DNA of 60,692 nucleotides from Clostridiaceae bacterium (GTDB lineage Bacteria > Bacillota > Clostridia > Oscillospirales > Acutalibacteraceae), in NCBI GenBank assembly GCA_016296885.1, contig JAEDHT010000008.1:1-60692 (forward strand), given 5' to 3'. Below the pieces are notes generated by a model, which ran no database searches, was not told the origin of the DNA, and saw only the letters and a list, made by a program, of their open reading frames with translations. Shown piece by piece: positions 1-8,087 of the stretch. Positions within the stretch are counted from its first letter, which is position 1. Each line of letters opens with the position of its first letter. Both the position numbers and the translations under genes were made by a program.

Positions 1-43
1 CAGAAATAAAGTCTTAGTGAATGATTTATTCAGTTGTCAAAGT

Positions 44-95
44 ACAAGTGAAAGGGCTGACCTTTTCGTGGTTCGGAATTAACCCCTTCACTTGT
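44..95. repeat. Long-arm inverted repeat near the window edge
   Basis: Arms at 44-56 and 83-95 match at 12 of 13 positions (acaagtgaaaggg against the complement of ccccttcacttgt) around a 26-nt loop. There is no U-tract next to it, so it is not an obvious intrinsic terminator. It may be a binding site, an element end or the 3' region of a gene lying to the left of the window. No coding sequence was recognised in 1-160. Confidence 0.4.
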
Positions 96-160
96 TTGAA
101 ATGGGAGAGCGTTTTTGGGGGGTGTTTTTTCAAAATTTCTTGAATAAATTTTTTGCAAAC

Positions 161-204
161 AAAAAAGCCGCCTATTTACCTCTTAATTGAGGTCAATAGA
201 CGGC
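161..204 (-). terminator. Intrinsic-terminator-like hairpin (minus strand)
   Basis: Arms 167-182 and 189-204 pair at 14 of 16 positions around a 6-nt loop. On the minus strand they are followed by six U residues (A-run 161-166), the classic terminator layout. No minus-strand gene lies just to the right, so its client is unclear. The right arm overlaps the repeated promoter element at 192-214, so part of this symmetry could instead be an operator. Confidence 0.4.
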
Positions 205-240
205 GGGTAGAAATATTCATAGTTTTGGTGTATAATATGA
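187..240 (+). promoter_or_regulatory. Activator-type promoter element, copy 1 (MATE gene)
   Basis: This 54-bp stretch matches 2592-2645 at about 45 of 54 positions, with a perfectly conserved 23-nt core at 192-214. A TATAAT -10 box lies at 231-236, 17 nt after the core in both copies, and no TTGACA-like -35 is present. The core therefore sits where a -35 would be, as in promoters that need an activator bound over the -35. The AraC-type gene between the two copies is the natural candidate regulator (inference). Confidence 0.6.
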
Positions 241-360
241 TTTCACTTTTATCGATTGTACCAATGACAAGGGAATCTGAATATTTGTAAAGATAGCACG
301 AATTTAGAAGTATTATCGAAATTACATCTCTATAATTGAATTATCAAAGGAGATGTAGTT

Positions 361-1686
361 ATGGACATAAATCAAATTAAAGAAAACAAACTGAAATTCA
401 TTTTGCAATTTTCCATCCCAAGTATTATTTCAATGCTTTTGCAGACGGCAATTACAATAACCGACGCATTTTTTACCGGAAATTATGTGGGTGAAAATGC
501 GCTGGCGGCAATAAATTTAGGCTTGCCTATTCTGTATTTCTTTCTTGGAATAGGACTGTGCGTCGGCGTGGGTGGGTCGGTCATATCCGGCAGACTTTTG
601 GGGAAACAAAACAGTAAAATAGCATATGAAGTGTTTTCGCAAACTATGATAACATCGGCAGTTTATTGTATTGCCACATCGGTTATCATATTTGTATTGT
701 TTACACCGATATTGTCGGTATTGCGAGCCGACGGAGAATTGTCCGTGTATTTTAACGGATACTATAAGATAATGCTGTTTACATATCCGCTTATGGTTGT
801 GGGCACGATACTTGGAATGTTTATCCGCACGGACGGAAAGCCTCAGGTATGTATGCTTGTGGGCATTATCGGGTGTATTCTCAATGCCGTGCTTGACTAT
901 GTTTTTGTCGGTGCATTGCGCATGGGTGTAGAGGGCAGTGCGATAGCTTCTCTTATTGTTCAGGCGATAACGGTTGCCGTACAGTTCGTTTACTTTATGA
1001 AACCTGAAAGAAGTATTCACTTTACTCGGTTCGGTTTTGATAAAACAGTAAATAAAGAAACACTCATCAACGGCTCTTCTGAATTTATCGGCGAAATGGC
1101 AAGTGCAATATCTATGTTTGCGTTCAACTATGTGCTTATGAAATATGTTGGTAGTCAGGGTGTTGCCGCATTTACCATACTCGGTTTTGCCGTTTACGGC
1201 TTCAGTATGATAGCCATAGGTTTTGGTCAGGGACTCACACCGCTTGTCAGCATTTGTTGGGGTGCAAACGAACAAAAAACTGCCATGGAACTTCGCAGCG
1301 TTACAAATAAGATTTTATTGATAATCGGATTGCTTTTTGCTGTCGCTTTTTCGGTTTTCGGTAACTCCTATGCCGCAATGTTCGGTTGCAGCGATGTTGT
1401 TGCAAATATGGTGGCAAGCGGATTTCGCATTTATGCCGCAACATTTTTAGTTATGGGCTTTGACGTGATAAATTCAATGTATTTTACAGGCTGCGGAGAC
1501 GCATTAAGCTCCGCAATCATATCGTCTCTTAGGGGTGTTGTTCTCCTATTGGCGTTTACATTCATATTCCCGGCTCTTTGGGGTATGACAGGCGTATGGT
1601 TTGTTGCTCCTGCAACAGAGATTTTAACGGCTGTTGTTTCGTTATTCTTGATAAATAAGCAAAAGAAATTGTGTGGGGGCAGGTGA
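361..1686 (+). CDS. MATE family multidrug/metabolite exporter
   Basis: This is a 441-aa integral membrane protein with about twelve hydrophobic segments and the general look of the MATE family (NorM/DinF type). Such proteins export organic cations, drugs or metabolites using Na+ or H+ gradients across the cytoplasmic membrane. The N-terminal part (SIPSIISMLLQTAITITDAF) and the two-fold repeated arrangement are typical, and the length is normal. The ATG start has a good SD (aaaggag) about 9 nt upstream. The AraC-type regulator follows directly, its start region overlapping the end of this gene, so the two are probably co-transcribed from the element at 187-240. The substrate cannot be told from sequence. 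Confidence 0.9.
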   Translation: MDINQIKENKLKFILQFSIPSIISMLLQTAITITDAFFTGNYVGENALAAINLGLPILYFFLGIGLCVGVGGSVISGRLLGKQNSKIAYEVFSQTMITSAVYCIATSVIIFVLFTPILSVLRADGELSVYFNGYYKIMLFTYPLMVVGTILGMFIRTDGKPQVCMLVGIIGCILNAVLDYVFVGALRMGVEGSAIASLIVQAITVAVQFVYFMKPERSIHFTRFGFDKTVNKETLINGSSEFIGEMASAISMFAFNYVLMKYVGSQGVAAFTILGFAVYGFSMIAIGFGQGLTPLVSICWGANEQKTAMELRSVTNKILLIIGLLFAVAFSVFGNSYAAMFGCSDVVANMVASGFRIYAATFLVMGFDVINSMYFTGCGDALSSAIISSLRGVVLLLAFTFIFPALWGMTGVWFVAPATEILTAVVSLFLINKQKKLCGGR

Positions 1687-1691
1687 AGACT

Positions 1692-2555
1692 GTGGAAGAA
1701 AACAGCATAGTTACAATTCAAAATTCCGTGATAAACAAAGCAATTGACTTTATTTTTGACAACATAGACAACGAAATCACTGTTGATGATGTTGCCAGGC
1801 ATTGCTCATATTCTAAATATCATCTTATGAGAATGTTTAAGGAGCATACCGACGAAGCTCTGTATCAGTTTATTAAGCGCACCCGTATTGAAAGAAGCGC
1901 ATGGAGATTAAAGGTTGAAAAAGATAAAAGCATTACCGAAATCGGAGTTGATTACGGATACCCCTCGTCAAATTTTGCCACAGCCTTCAAAAGACATCTC
2001 AACATTACACCTGCAAACTTTCGCAATGTCAGTGAACAGTTGGCAGAGCAATGCTCATTTTCGCACGGAATATCTATTGATGAATTGGTAGATACGGAAA
2101 ATCTGATAACCGTTGAGGAGTTGGACAGCTTTTTTGTATTATATGAGCGTAAAAAAGGCAACTATAATAATCTGCCTGACGAATGGTGTACATTTATAAA
2201 TAAATACGAGCACTTGTCATCGGCTGACACGCTGTATCTGGAATCCACAGTAGATGACCCTTCAATAACAGATGAAAACTGTTGTATGTATGAGATGTGT
2301 CAAACTATCTCGCCAAATCATCCGGCTCTTAAAGATAACCCAAATATTCTGACACACACTTTCGCAGGCGGTAAATATGCAGTGTATCATTTCAAGGGCT
2401 ATCCGCAAATGCTGTATATGGTATATCAAGGCGTTTTTTGCCGATGGCTTTCAAAAACAGGCAACCACATTGACGAACGACCTGTTTTTGACATATATCG
2501 CAAAGTTGAAGAAAACGGCTATATGGAAATTGATATTTGTTTTCCGCTGAAATAA
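1692..2555 (+). CDS. AraC-family regulator with GyrI-like effector domain
   Basis: The reading frame opens at GTG 1671 and has further GTGs at 1683 and 1692. I prefer 1692 (287 aa), which has aggtg about 6 nt upstream. The first ~110 residues form two helix-turn-helix motifs of the AraC/XylS type (DDVARHCSYSKYHLMRMFKE, then ITEIGVDYGYPSSNFATAFK). The rest, about 125-287, resembles a GyrI-like small-molecule-binding domain, the layout of Rob and BltR-like drug sensors. It follows the MATE gene with almost no gap and lies between two copies of a conserved promoter element (187-240 and 2592-2645). It is therefore a likely activator of its own operon and of the downstream hydrolase (inference). 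Confidence 0.85.
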   Translation: MEENSIVTIQNSVINKAIDFIFDNIDNEITVDDVARHCSYSKYHLMRMFKEHTDEALYQFIKRTRIERSAWRLKVEKDKSITEIGVDYGYPSSNFATAFKRHLNITPANFRNVSEQLAEQCSFSHGISIDELVDTENLITVEELDSFFVLYERKKGNYNNLPDEWCTFINKYEHLSSADTLYLESTVDDPSITDENCCMYEMCQTISPNHPALKDNPNILTHTFAGGKYAVYHFKGYPQMLYMVYQGVFCRWLSKTGNHIDERPVFDIYRKVEENGYMEIDICFPLK

Positions 2556-2591
2556 TATGAGTTGTATTTATACAGCCGTATTTCAAATTAT

Positions 2592-2645
2592 TTGATGTCA
2601 ATAGACGGCGGGTAGAAATCCTCATAATCATGATGTATAATTGGA
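2592..2645 (+). promoter_or_regulatory. Activator-type promoter element, copy 2 (hydrolase gene)
   Basis: This is the second copy of the element at 187-240. The 23-nt core at 2597-2619 is identical, and TATAAT at 2636-2641 lies 17 nt after it, as in copy 1. It stands 42 nt upstream of the hydrolase start, so the hydrolase and the MATE-AraC pair probably form one regulon. The extended inverted repeat seen at copy 1 is reduced here to a weak gccgt/acggc pairing. The conserved unit is thus the core plus -10, not the hairpin. Confidence 0.6.
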
Positions 2646-2687
2646 AACCAAGAGAAAGACAAATCGAAATTTGTAGGGGGATATTGA

Positions 2688-3287
2688 ATGAAAAAATTAG
2701 TTATATATGTACACGGCAAATGGGGAACAGCAGAGGAAGCAAAGCATTATCGGACGCTCTTTGTTGAAAGTGATGTTATTGGGTTTGACTATAAATCGCA
2801 AAATCCTTGGGAAGCTAAAAGCGAGTTTTCTGATTTCTACGATTTGCACAGCAAAGAATATGATTCTGTCATTTTGGTTGCAAACAGCATAGGGGCTTTT
2901 TTCTCAATGCATGCTCTTGCTGAAAAGAAGATTTCCAAAGCCTTATTTATTTCTCCTATCTCAAATATGGAAAAATTGATTACGAATATGATGATTTGGT
3001 CAAATGTTACGGAAGAAGAACTTTGCAGAAAGAAAGAAATATCTACGGGTTTTGGAGAAACATTATCTTGGGAATACCTGTGCTATGTACGGAAGCACCC
3101 GATTAAGTGGAACATTCCAACCTGCATTTTATATGGTGCAAATGATAATTTGACTTCCGTAGAAACCGTATCCGGATTTGCAGAACAAATTGGGGCAATT
3201 CTCACAGTAATGAATGACGGAGAACACTGGTTCCATACAAATGAGCAGATGGAGTTTCTTGACAATTGGATTAGAAATTCAATTTGA
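2688..3287 (+). CDS. Small alpha/beta hydrolase (RBBP9/YdeN-like)
   Basis: This is a 199-aa alpha/beta hydrolase without a signal peptide. It begins with the oxyanion-type VYVHGKWGT-like strand and turn. The nucleophile elbow is ANSIG (Ser at about residue 67) in place of the usual GxSxG. The acid is probably Asp in YGANDNLTS (about 152), and the base is His in DGEHWFH near residue 181. The small size and the modified elbow fit the RBBP9/YdeN group of serine hydrolases, whose substrates are mostly unknown. The ATG has a strong SD (aggggg, about 6 nt upstream). It has its own copy of the conserved promoter element and ends just before a terminator. Confidence 0.75.
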   Translation: MKKLVIYVHGKWGTAEEAKHYRTLFVESDVIGFDYKSQNPWEAKSEFSDFYDLHSKEYDSVILVANSIGAFFSMHALAEKKISKALFISPISNMEKLITNMMIWSNVTEEELCRKKEISTGFGETLSWEYLCYVRKHPIKWNIPTCILYGANDNLTSVETVSGFAEQIGAILTVMNDGEHWFHTNEQMEFLDNWIRNSI

Positions 3288-3324
3288 CAAATTCCAGTTT
3301 GCCGGACTAAGTCTTAATAATTAA

Positions 3325-3355
3325 AGACCGCTTACATCGTGTAGGCGGTCTCTTT
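3325..3355. terminator. Intrinsic terminator, probably bidirectional
   Basis: An 11-bp stem (agaccgcttac pairing with gtaggcggtct, including one G-U) around a 5-nt loop is followed by ctttt on the plus strand and cttt on the minus strand. It lies between the convergent hydrolase gene (+) and the 62-aa gene (-) and can serve both. Confidence 0.7.
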
Positions 3356-3361
3356 TCGTGT

Positions 3362-3550
3362 TCAGATATATTTGATTTTGAGCTTTCTTTTCTTGGCTGA
3401 AATCACCTTGCAGAGAACATCGTCGACCCCGTCGGTGTATCTGCCTTGTGCTGTCAGGCTGTTCTTTAAACGGATAAGTGATTGCAACACTCTCCTGTAT
3501 TCGTCATCGGAAAGATATAAATGATATTTCTGTTCTTTCAAAACAACCAC
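3362..3550 (-). CDS. 62-aa conserved hypothetical protein (integrative-element type)
   Basis: This is a small basic protein with a helical core (YLSDDEYRRVLQSLIRLKNS) and a GRYTDGVDDVL motif, ending in a Lys/Arg-rich strand. From memory it resembles short hypothetical proteins common in clostridial conjugative elements, but I know no function. A good SD (ggaggtgg on the minus strand) precedes the ATG, which supports translation. Its place between a terminator and the repeat array beside tRNA-Arg fits an origin in an integrated element. Confidence 0.55.
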   Translation of the reverse strand: MVVLKEQKYHLYLSDDEYRRVLQSLIRLKNSLTAQGRYTDGVDDVLCKVISAKKRKLKIKYI

Positions 3551-3656
3551 CTCCTGTTACCGCAATTATATAATGGGAAAGGGCATAGAAGTAGTGTGCG
3601 ATTTTCTCTTGCCAACCCTTAAATGAACGAATTAACAGGGTAACAACCGCCTTTTC

Positions 3657-3827
3657 CATTAGCAAAAATTTTGCCCGATTTTTTCTGCCATTAGCAGAGA
3701 GGGCATTTTCATTAGCAAAACGGCAATTTTTTTGCTAATTTTTATTAGCAAACCGTCCACCTGAAAGGCGGACGACATTAGTTCTAATTTCCATTAGCTG
3801 ACGGAGATTTTGCTAATGAAAATCTGT
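3657..3827. repeat. Cluster of ATTAGC direct and inverted repeats beside tRNA-Arg
   Basis: ATTAGC occurs at 3658, 3690, 3711, 3744 and 3793, and its complement GCTAAT at 3734 and 3822. That is seven copies in about 170 bp, most with the extended form ATTAGCAAA. Two copies form a perfect 9-bp inverted repeat with a 4-nt loop (3731-3752). The array lies less than 90 bp from the 3' end of a tRNA-Arg gene. Possible roles are arm-type integrase or excisionase sites of an att region, an iteron-like origin, or operators. There is no convincing coding frame across it. Confidence 0.5.
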
Positions 3828-3862
3828 GAATTTTACGATTTTTCACTTTTTCCGTAAAAATG

Positions 3863-3904
3863 AAAAAACGCCGGAAACCCTTGATTTTACTGGGTTTTCC
3901 GGCG
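3863..3904 (-). terminator. Terminator of tRNA-Arg
   Basis: On the minus strand an imperfect 12-bp GC-rich stem (cgccggaaa-accc with gggtttccggcg) around an 11-nt loop is followed by six U residues. It lies directly downstream of the tRNA and is a strong intrinsic terminator. Confidence 0.85.
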
Positions 3905-3911
3905 GAGTTTT

Positions 3912-3988
3912 TGGCGTTCCCGAGGTGATTCGAACACCCGACCTACCGCTTAGGAGGCGGTCGCTCTATCCAGCTGAGCTACGGAAAC
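3912..3988 (-). tRNA. tRNA-Arg (anticodon CCT)
   Basis: The minus strand folds into a full cloverleaf. The acceptor stem gtttccg pairs with cgggaac (one G-U), the D arm contains agctcagctgg, and the T arm contains ggttcgaat-type sequence (gtgttcgaatcac). The anticodon loop is ctcctaa with anticodon CCT, which reads AGG. The discriminator G is followed by an encoded CCA (3912-3914). The 3' end points left, toward the accessory-looking region. tRNA 3' ends are common integration sites. Confidence 0.95.
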
Positions 3989-4290
3989 ATCTTTGAAATC
4001 TATTCAATTATAGGTACAAACTAACTCAATGTCAATCGCCTTTGCCCCAAAGGCGGTCGTTATAACATATTCTTAGGAGGGGTTTATTATATCCATTTAA
4101 CTAAGGGGGCATTTCCAAAATCTATAATAATATTTAGTTGTAAACAAAAAGTAATTTGTTCTTCCTCCAGAAATATATCGTAGCAGAATAAAACATCAAC
4201 AAGTATTTTATTATATTAACCCACATTTGTCAATATGTTTTTAAGATATGCAGATATCTAATTCTCAAGAATAATATTATGTTCTGTCAA
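3989..4290. other. Gene-free AT-rich spacer
   Basis: I see no gene in these 302 bases. The only visible structure is a 7-bp hairpin (cgccttt/aaaggcg, 4037-4055) without a U-tract. The rest is AT-rich and lies between the tRNA promoter side and the 3' end of the araD-like gene. No good terminator was found for the polymer cluster that ends at 4291. Confidence 0.5.
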
Positions 4291-4980
4291 TTACTTTTGA
4301 CCATAGTAAGCGTTTGGGCCATGCTTCCTCATGTAGTGCTTATCCAGCAGATATTGAGAAATAGGCTTAATGCTTGGGTTTACCTGCTCAGATAAAATTG
4401 CCATCTTAGCCACTTGCTCCATAACAACACCGTTATGTACAGCGTCGATAGCATCTTTACCCCAAGCAAATGGACCATGATTGCTGACAACTACACCGGG
4501 CATAGCTTTATAATCAATATTTTCAAACTTTTGAGCAATCACAATACCGGTATTTTTTTCATATTCATGCTCCACCTCATCCGATGTGAGAGGTCTGGTG
4601 CAAGGTATATCGCCATAAAAATAGTCTGCATGAGTGGTGCCATAGGCTGGAATATCTCTTCCGGCCTGTGCAAAAGCAACAGCATATGTAGAGTGGGTGT
4701 GAATTATTCCACCTATATTTTCAAACGCTTTGTAAAGCTCGATATGAGTAGGTGTATCGGAAGATGGGTTTAGCTTTCCTTCAACTACATTACCCTCTAA
4801 ATCAACTACAACCATATCATCAGCGGTCATTGCATCATATTCCACACCGCTGGGCTTTATCACTACAAGTCCTGATTTTCTATCTATTCCACTCACATTT
4901 CCCCATGTAAATGTGACAAGTCCATATTGGGGCAACAATAAATTAGCTTTTAAAACCTGTTCTTTTAATTGTTCCAGCAT
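4291..4980 (-). CDS. araD: L-ribulose-5-phosphate 4-epimerase-like protein
   Basis: This is a class II aldolase/epimerase fold that normally interconverts L-ribulose-5-P and D-xylulose-5-P using a divalent metal. Metal-ligand histidines are visible in IIHTHSTYA (about 90-97) and in VSNHGPFAWG (about 165-172). GNVSG, the phosphate-binding KPSGV and the S-S-D-T-P-T segment are also conserved. The length (229 aa) matches E. coli AraD. The start is ATG 4980: the frame can be opened at GTG 4995, but that GTGAGG is itself the SD. No other arabinose catabolic gene is nearby. It is the last gene of the polymer cluster, so it may supply a pentulose phosphate for a nucleotide-activated pentitol (inference). 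Confidence 0.85.
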   Translation of the reverse strand: MLEQLKEQVLKANLLLPQYGLVTFTWGNVSGIDRKSGLVVIKPSGVEYDAMTADDMVVVDLEGNVVEGKLNPSSDTPTHIELYKAFENIGGIIHTHSTYAVAFAQAGRDIPAYGTTHADYFYGDIPCTRPLTSDEVEHEYEKNTGIVIAQKFENIDYKAMPGVVVSNHGPFAWGKDAIDAVHNGVVMEQVAKMAILSEQVNPSIKPISQYLLDKHYMRKHGPNAYYGQK

Positions 4981-5007
4981 ACGATAAAACCTCACTTTTT
5001 TATGAAA

Positions 5008-7002
5008 TTAAATCTCACTATATTTCTCGTACAATTCTCCACGCAGATCTTCCTTGTGAAGATTTTTGATTTTTTCACCATCCGGCAATATATACTTACC
5101 AAGATCGATTCTGACCACACTATGCACAGATGTTCTTGCGGAAATTGGCAAAAGACTCATATAGTTTTTGCCATACCAATGCTTTAAATAATCGTCATAA
5201 CGTGCCAGTATTGGGAACTTGTGACCCTCAAACTCTCCCTCAATAAATTCATCAAACCATTCCTTTGGGAATGCCTTTACTTTTTCAAGATTCAAACCTG
5301 TGGAGTCTAATAAAGAATTAGTATTCTTCTTTTCGTATTTGCCAATTAATTTCTCATACCACTTTTTGAAAGTCTTTGTAGAAAAAAGTCTCATAAATGG
5401 CAGGGCAATTTTCGACAAAGTATAATGTATATTGCTTCTGGGATAATTTACCCAGCGCATACCAAGAAGTCTCCTCATGATGTGGATTTGCCTAATATGA
5501 CGCTCCTGTTTTTTTACATTGTCAGATGTTTTATAATATATGAATACATCAATATATACGCCATTTTCCATTAAAAATTGATCAGAATATTTGGTAGAGA
5601 AAAATGTACCTTTTAGTCTGATTTTGTCATGGGTATATAGGCTGGTGGGTTCTAATGATGTTGTCTGATACAAGTGCTCTACTGATAGATTTGGCGGGCA
5701 AACCTTCATAAACTTTTCATACTCCGATGCGAGCATCGCAATGTCAACATCATCATCCCACGGTATAAAACCTTTGTGTCGCACAGCGCCAAGCATTGTT
5801 CCGCCGGCAAGAAAATATTTTATATTATTTTCCCTACAAATACGGTCGACTTCAAGAAGTGTTTGCATCTCCAGCTCACGAATAATATCTATTTTACCAT
5901 AGTATACATCTATCGGTTCTGTAACAAAATTGTCGTAATCACACATTCTGGCAAGTGCTGTCATATGAATTGCAGATTTCAAAGTAATCGAATTCTGCTT
6001 TTTGTTGAATGACGGAGTATTAATTAATAGAATTTTCTTAGGATTAAGTATATGATATGTGTTCTGTATACTTGCAGAATTTTTCTCATACTTAAGCTCA
6101 AGGTTCAAGTGAGAGAAGAGAGAATACAAGGTACTCTTGATATCATATCTGGTAAAGTGCCATGAGCTTACATTGTATATATTGCCCTTACGTCCAAACA
6201 GTGCTATCTGGAGCATTGCCATACACGCCTGAGTTATATACACAGCGGAAAAATACTCTTTGCAATCATTTTCATAGATAGTTATAGAATTAGAAGCTTT
6301 GGCTTCGTCTATCACATCATCAAGTAAGCTACTGTCTATCTCAGACATCAGAGGTGCAAAAATATTATCCACACGAGCGCAATTAACACTTATCTTCTCA
6401 GCATACTTGCGGAGAACATCCTCTAATTTTATAAGATACTTTTCTCGACTTTTTTCGCCTTTATTAGAAAAAATTACCTCGTATTCACGTTCAGAAACGC
6501 CTAAAATGCCTGTCGGGAGAGAACCTATATCAGGAATAATCGCAACGAGCTGAAAAATACTTTCGCTATTTTCTGCTGTTTTTTGCATTAAATTATCTAG
6601 TTTTTGCAATGTTTCTGCCTGACGATCGACATTATCATATTTTTTGTCCTTTAAATTTACAAATCTAAACACTATAGATTTTTCACTAAGGCTGTGTTTA
6701 GACATATATTCATCAATATTATTATAAATCTCAGCAGAGCTGATATTTTTCTTTAAATAATTCTGATATTCCTTGTTATTAAGACCATCTTCTATCACTA
6801 TGCTAACATTAGGGAAAGGAAGTCCATCTTTTTCCATCTTCCCCTTTACAAGCGCAATGCCGGCACAGAGATAATAGGCTGACAACGAATCGTCACTCAC
6901 TATGGCAACGTTCTTATATAATGCCAACTTATCAAGCATAGGCAATGCCTTGATATTAACAGCAATATTATTCATCTCATTAAAGACATACTGGTCTATC
7001 AT
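5008..7002 (-). CDS. LicD-family phosphotransferase fused to a degenerate SDR domain
   Basis: This is a 664-aa protein without a signal peptide. The C-terminal half (about 375-600) is a LicD domain with the diagnostic GGTMLGAVRHKGFIPWDDD (starts near residue 397). LicD proteins have a nucleotidyltransferase fold and move phosphocholine or similar groups from a CDP carrier to teichoic acids or glycans in the cytoplasm. The first ~340 residues look like a worn NAD-dependent epimerase. They align by eye with the neighbouring SDR around GRKGNIYNVSS and IYENDCKEYFSAVYITQAC, but the TGxxGxxG loop and the YxxxK pair are absent. It starts 3 nt after the SDR gene, with an aagga SD inside that gene. 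The N-terminal domain may be structural or regulatory. Confidence 0.8.
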   Translation of the reverse strand: MIDQYVFNEMNNIAVNIKALPMLDKLALYKNVAIVSDDSLSAYYLCAGIALVKGKMEKDGLPFPNVSIVIEDGLNNKEYQNYLKKNISSAEIYNNIDEYMSKHSLSEKSIVFRFVNLKDKKYDNVDRQAETLQKLDNLMQKTAENSESIFQLVAIIPDIGSLPTGILGVSEREYEVIFSNKGEKSREKYLIKLEDVLRKYAEKISVNCARVDNIFAPLMSEIDSSLLDDVIDEAKASNSITIYENDCKEYFSAVYITQACMAMLQIALFGRKGNIYNVSSWHFTRYDIKSTLYSLFSHLNLELKYEKNSASIQNTYHILNPKKILLINTPSFNKKQNSITLKSAIHMTALARMCDYDNFVTEPIDVYYGKIDIIRELEMQTLLEVDRICRENNIKYFLAGGTMLGAVRHKGFIPWDDDVDIAMLASEYEKFMKVCPPNLSVEHLYQTTSLEPTSLYTHDKIRLKGTFFSTKYSDQFLMENGVYIDVFIYYKTSDNVKKQERHIRQIHIMRRLLGMRWVNYPRSNIHYTLSKIALPFMRLFSTKTFKKWYEKLIGKYEKKNTNSLLDSTGLNLEKVKAFPKEWFDEFIEGEFEGHKFPILARYDDYLKHWYGKNYMSLLPISARTSVHSVVRIDLGKYILPDGEKIKNLHKEDLRGELYEKYSEI

Positions 7003-7005
7003 TTT

Positions 7006-8076
7006 TTAAAAATCCTTCCCCTCGGAAATCAACATAATTTGCTCTTCTACAACATTTTTCAAACCTGTTTTTAGGTCAGTTTCAGGGCACCATCCCAGTG
7101 CCTCCAACTTATCGCTGTTTAGAACAGCATTTTGTATAAGTGAAAAGCCTTTCATTTCCTGCTCGCTTGGCAGGTCAAAAATAACTTTTAGTTTCTTTTC
7201 AGGATAAAGCTCCACGAGTGTTTTGGCTATATCAGCTATAGTGGTTATACATAGCTTTGAGGCAATGTTGTAAGCCTCTCCACATTCGCCATCAATAAGA
7301 ACATTAAGAAGTCCTGCTATCGCATCGGAGACATATGTGTATGAGCGAAGCTGATCGCCCTTGCTCTTTAGCACAATGTCCTTTCCCTCTGCAATCCATC
7401 TCGGAAACAGGGCAACTATCTTAGAATCCCCTGCTTTCATCCCAGGACCAAATATATAGCTTAGTCTACCAATCTTTACAGGCACTCCATACTCATCTGC
7501 ATAGCTCAAACACAATGTTTCACAAGCTTTTTTGCTGAGCGGATAGCATGAACGCACCTTTGATGCATCTATTATACCATAATCTGACTCTGATATTTTT
7601 TCAGTACCGGTAAGCGCACCATATACCTCAATAGTAGAAACATATAGAAATCCTGACACTTGCTTTTCTTTAGCAAAATCTAAAAGATTTAAAGTACCAT
7701 AGAAATTTGTCTTCATGGTTTCGACCGGATACTCTGAATATTCCTTTGGTGCTGCATTTGATGCACAGTGAATAATATAATCTACAGATTTGTGATAAAC
7801 TATCGGCGTGCATACATCCTGCTCAATATAGTCTATCATATCAAGCTCTGCATAGTCTGCAAACATTTTTTCTGCTTTTTCTTTGTTTCGCACAAGTGCA
7901 ACAATATTGATTTTACTGTTATTCTGTCTTGCACGCTCAAGCAAAGTATATATTATAAACGAACCAATAAAGCCTGTTGCTCCTGTGATCAATACACTTT
8001 TTCCGTTAAGCTTCTCCCAGTCTATAGACTGGCTGTCAACCAAAGATAAAACATCTTTTTTTACTGAGTTATTCAT
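7006..8076 (-). CDS. NAD-dependent epimerase/dehydratase (extended SDR)
   Basis: This is a 356-aa extended short-chain dehydrogenase. It carries the nucleotide-binding GATGFIG (about 30-36), a Ser/Thr before the catalytic pair in YVSTIEVYG (about 145-153), and YPLSK (YxxxK, about 178-182). The C-terminal part has YTYVSDAIAGLLN and GEAYNIASK, typical of dTDP/UDP-sugar 4,6-dehydratases and epimerases. The exact substrate is not clear. In this cluster it might reduce or epimerise a pentulose or nucleotide sugar before cytidylyl transfer or LicD action. The SD is aaggtgg, 6 nt before ATG. It is translationally close to both neighbours (12 nt after the cytidylyltransferase stop, 3 nt before licD). 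Confidence 0.85.
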   Translation of the reverse strand: MNNSVKKDVLSLVDSQSIDWEKLNGKSVLITGATGFIGSFIIYTLLERARQNNSKINIVALVRNKEKAEKMFADYAELDMIDYIEQDVCTPIVYHKSVDYIIHCASNAAPKEYSEYPVETMKTNFYGTLNLLDFAKEKQVSGFLYVSTIEVYGALTGTEKISESDYGIIDASKVRSCYPLSKKACETLCLSYADEYGVPVKIGRLSYIFGPGMKAGDSKIVALFPRWIAEGKDIVLKSKGDQLRSYTYVSDAIAGLLNVLIDGECGEAYNIASKLCITTIADIAKTLVELYPEKKLKVIFDLPSEQEMKGFSLIQNAVLNSDKLEALGWCPETDLKTGLKNVVEEQIMLISEGKDF

Positions 8077-8087
8077 AGGAAACCACC

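Noticed and set aside
517..1275. 252-aa minus-strand frame inside the MATE gene
   Set aside because: It has a random composition rich in His/Cys/Tyr and no SD; the plus frame is an unmistakable transporter.
4037..4055. Hairpin as terminator of the polymer cluster
   Set aside because: It has no U-tract on either strand and lies 240 nt from the araD stop.
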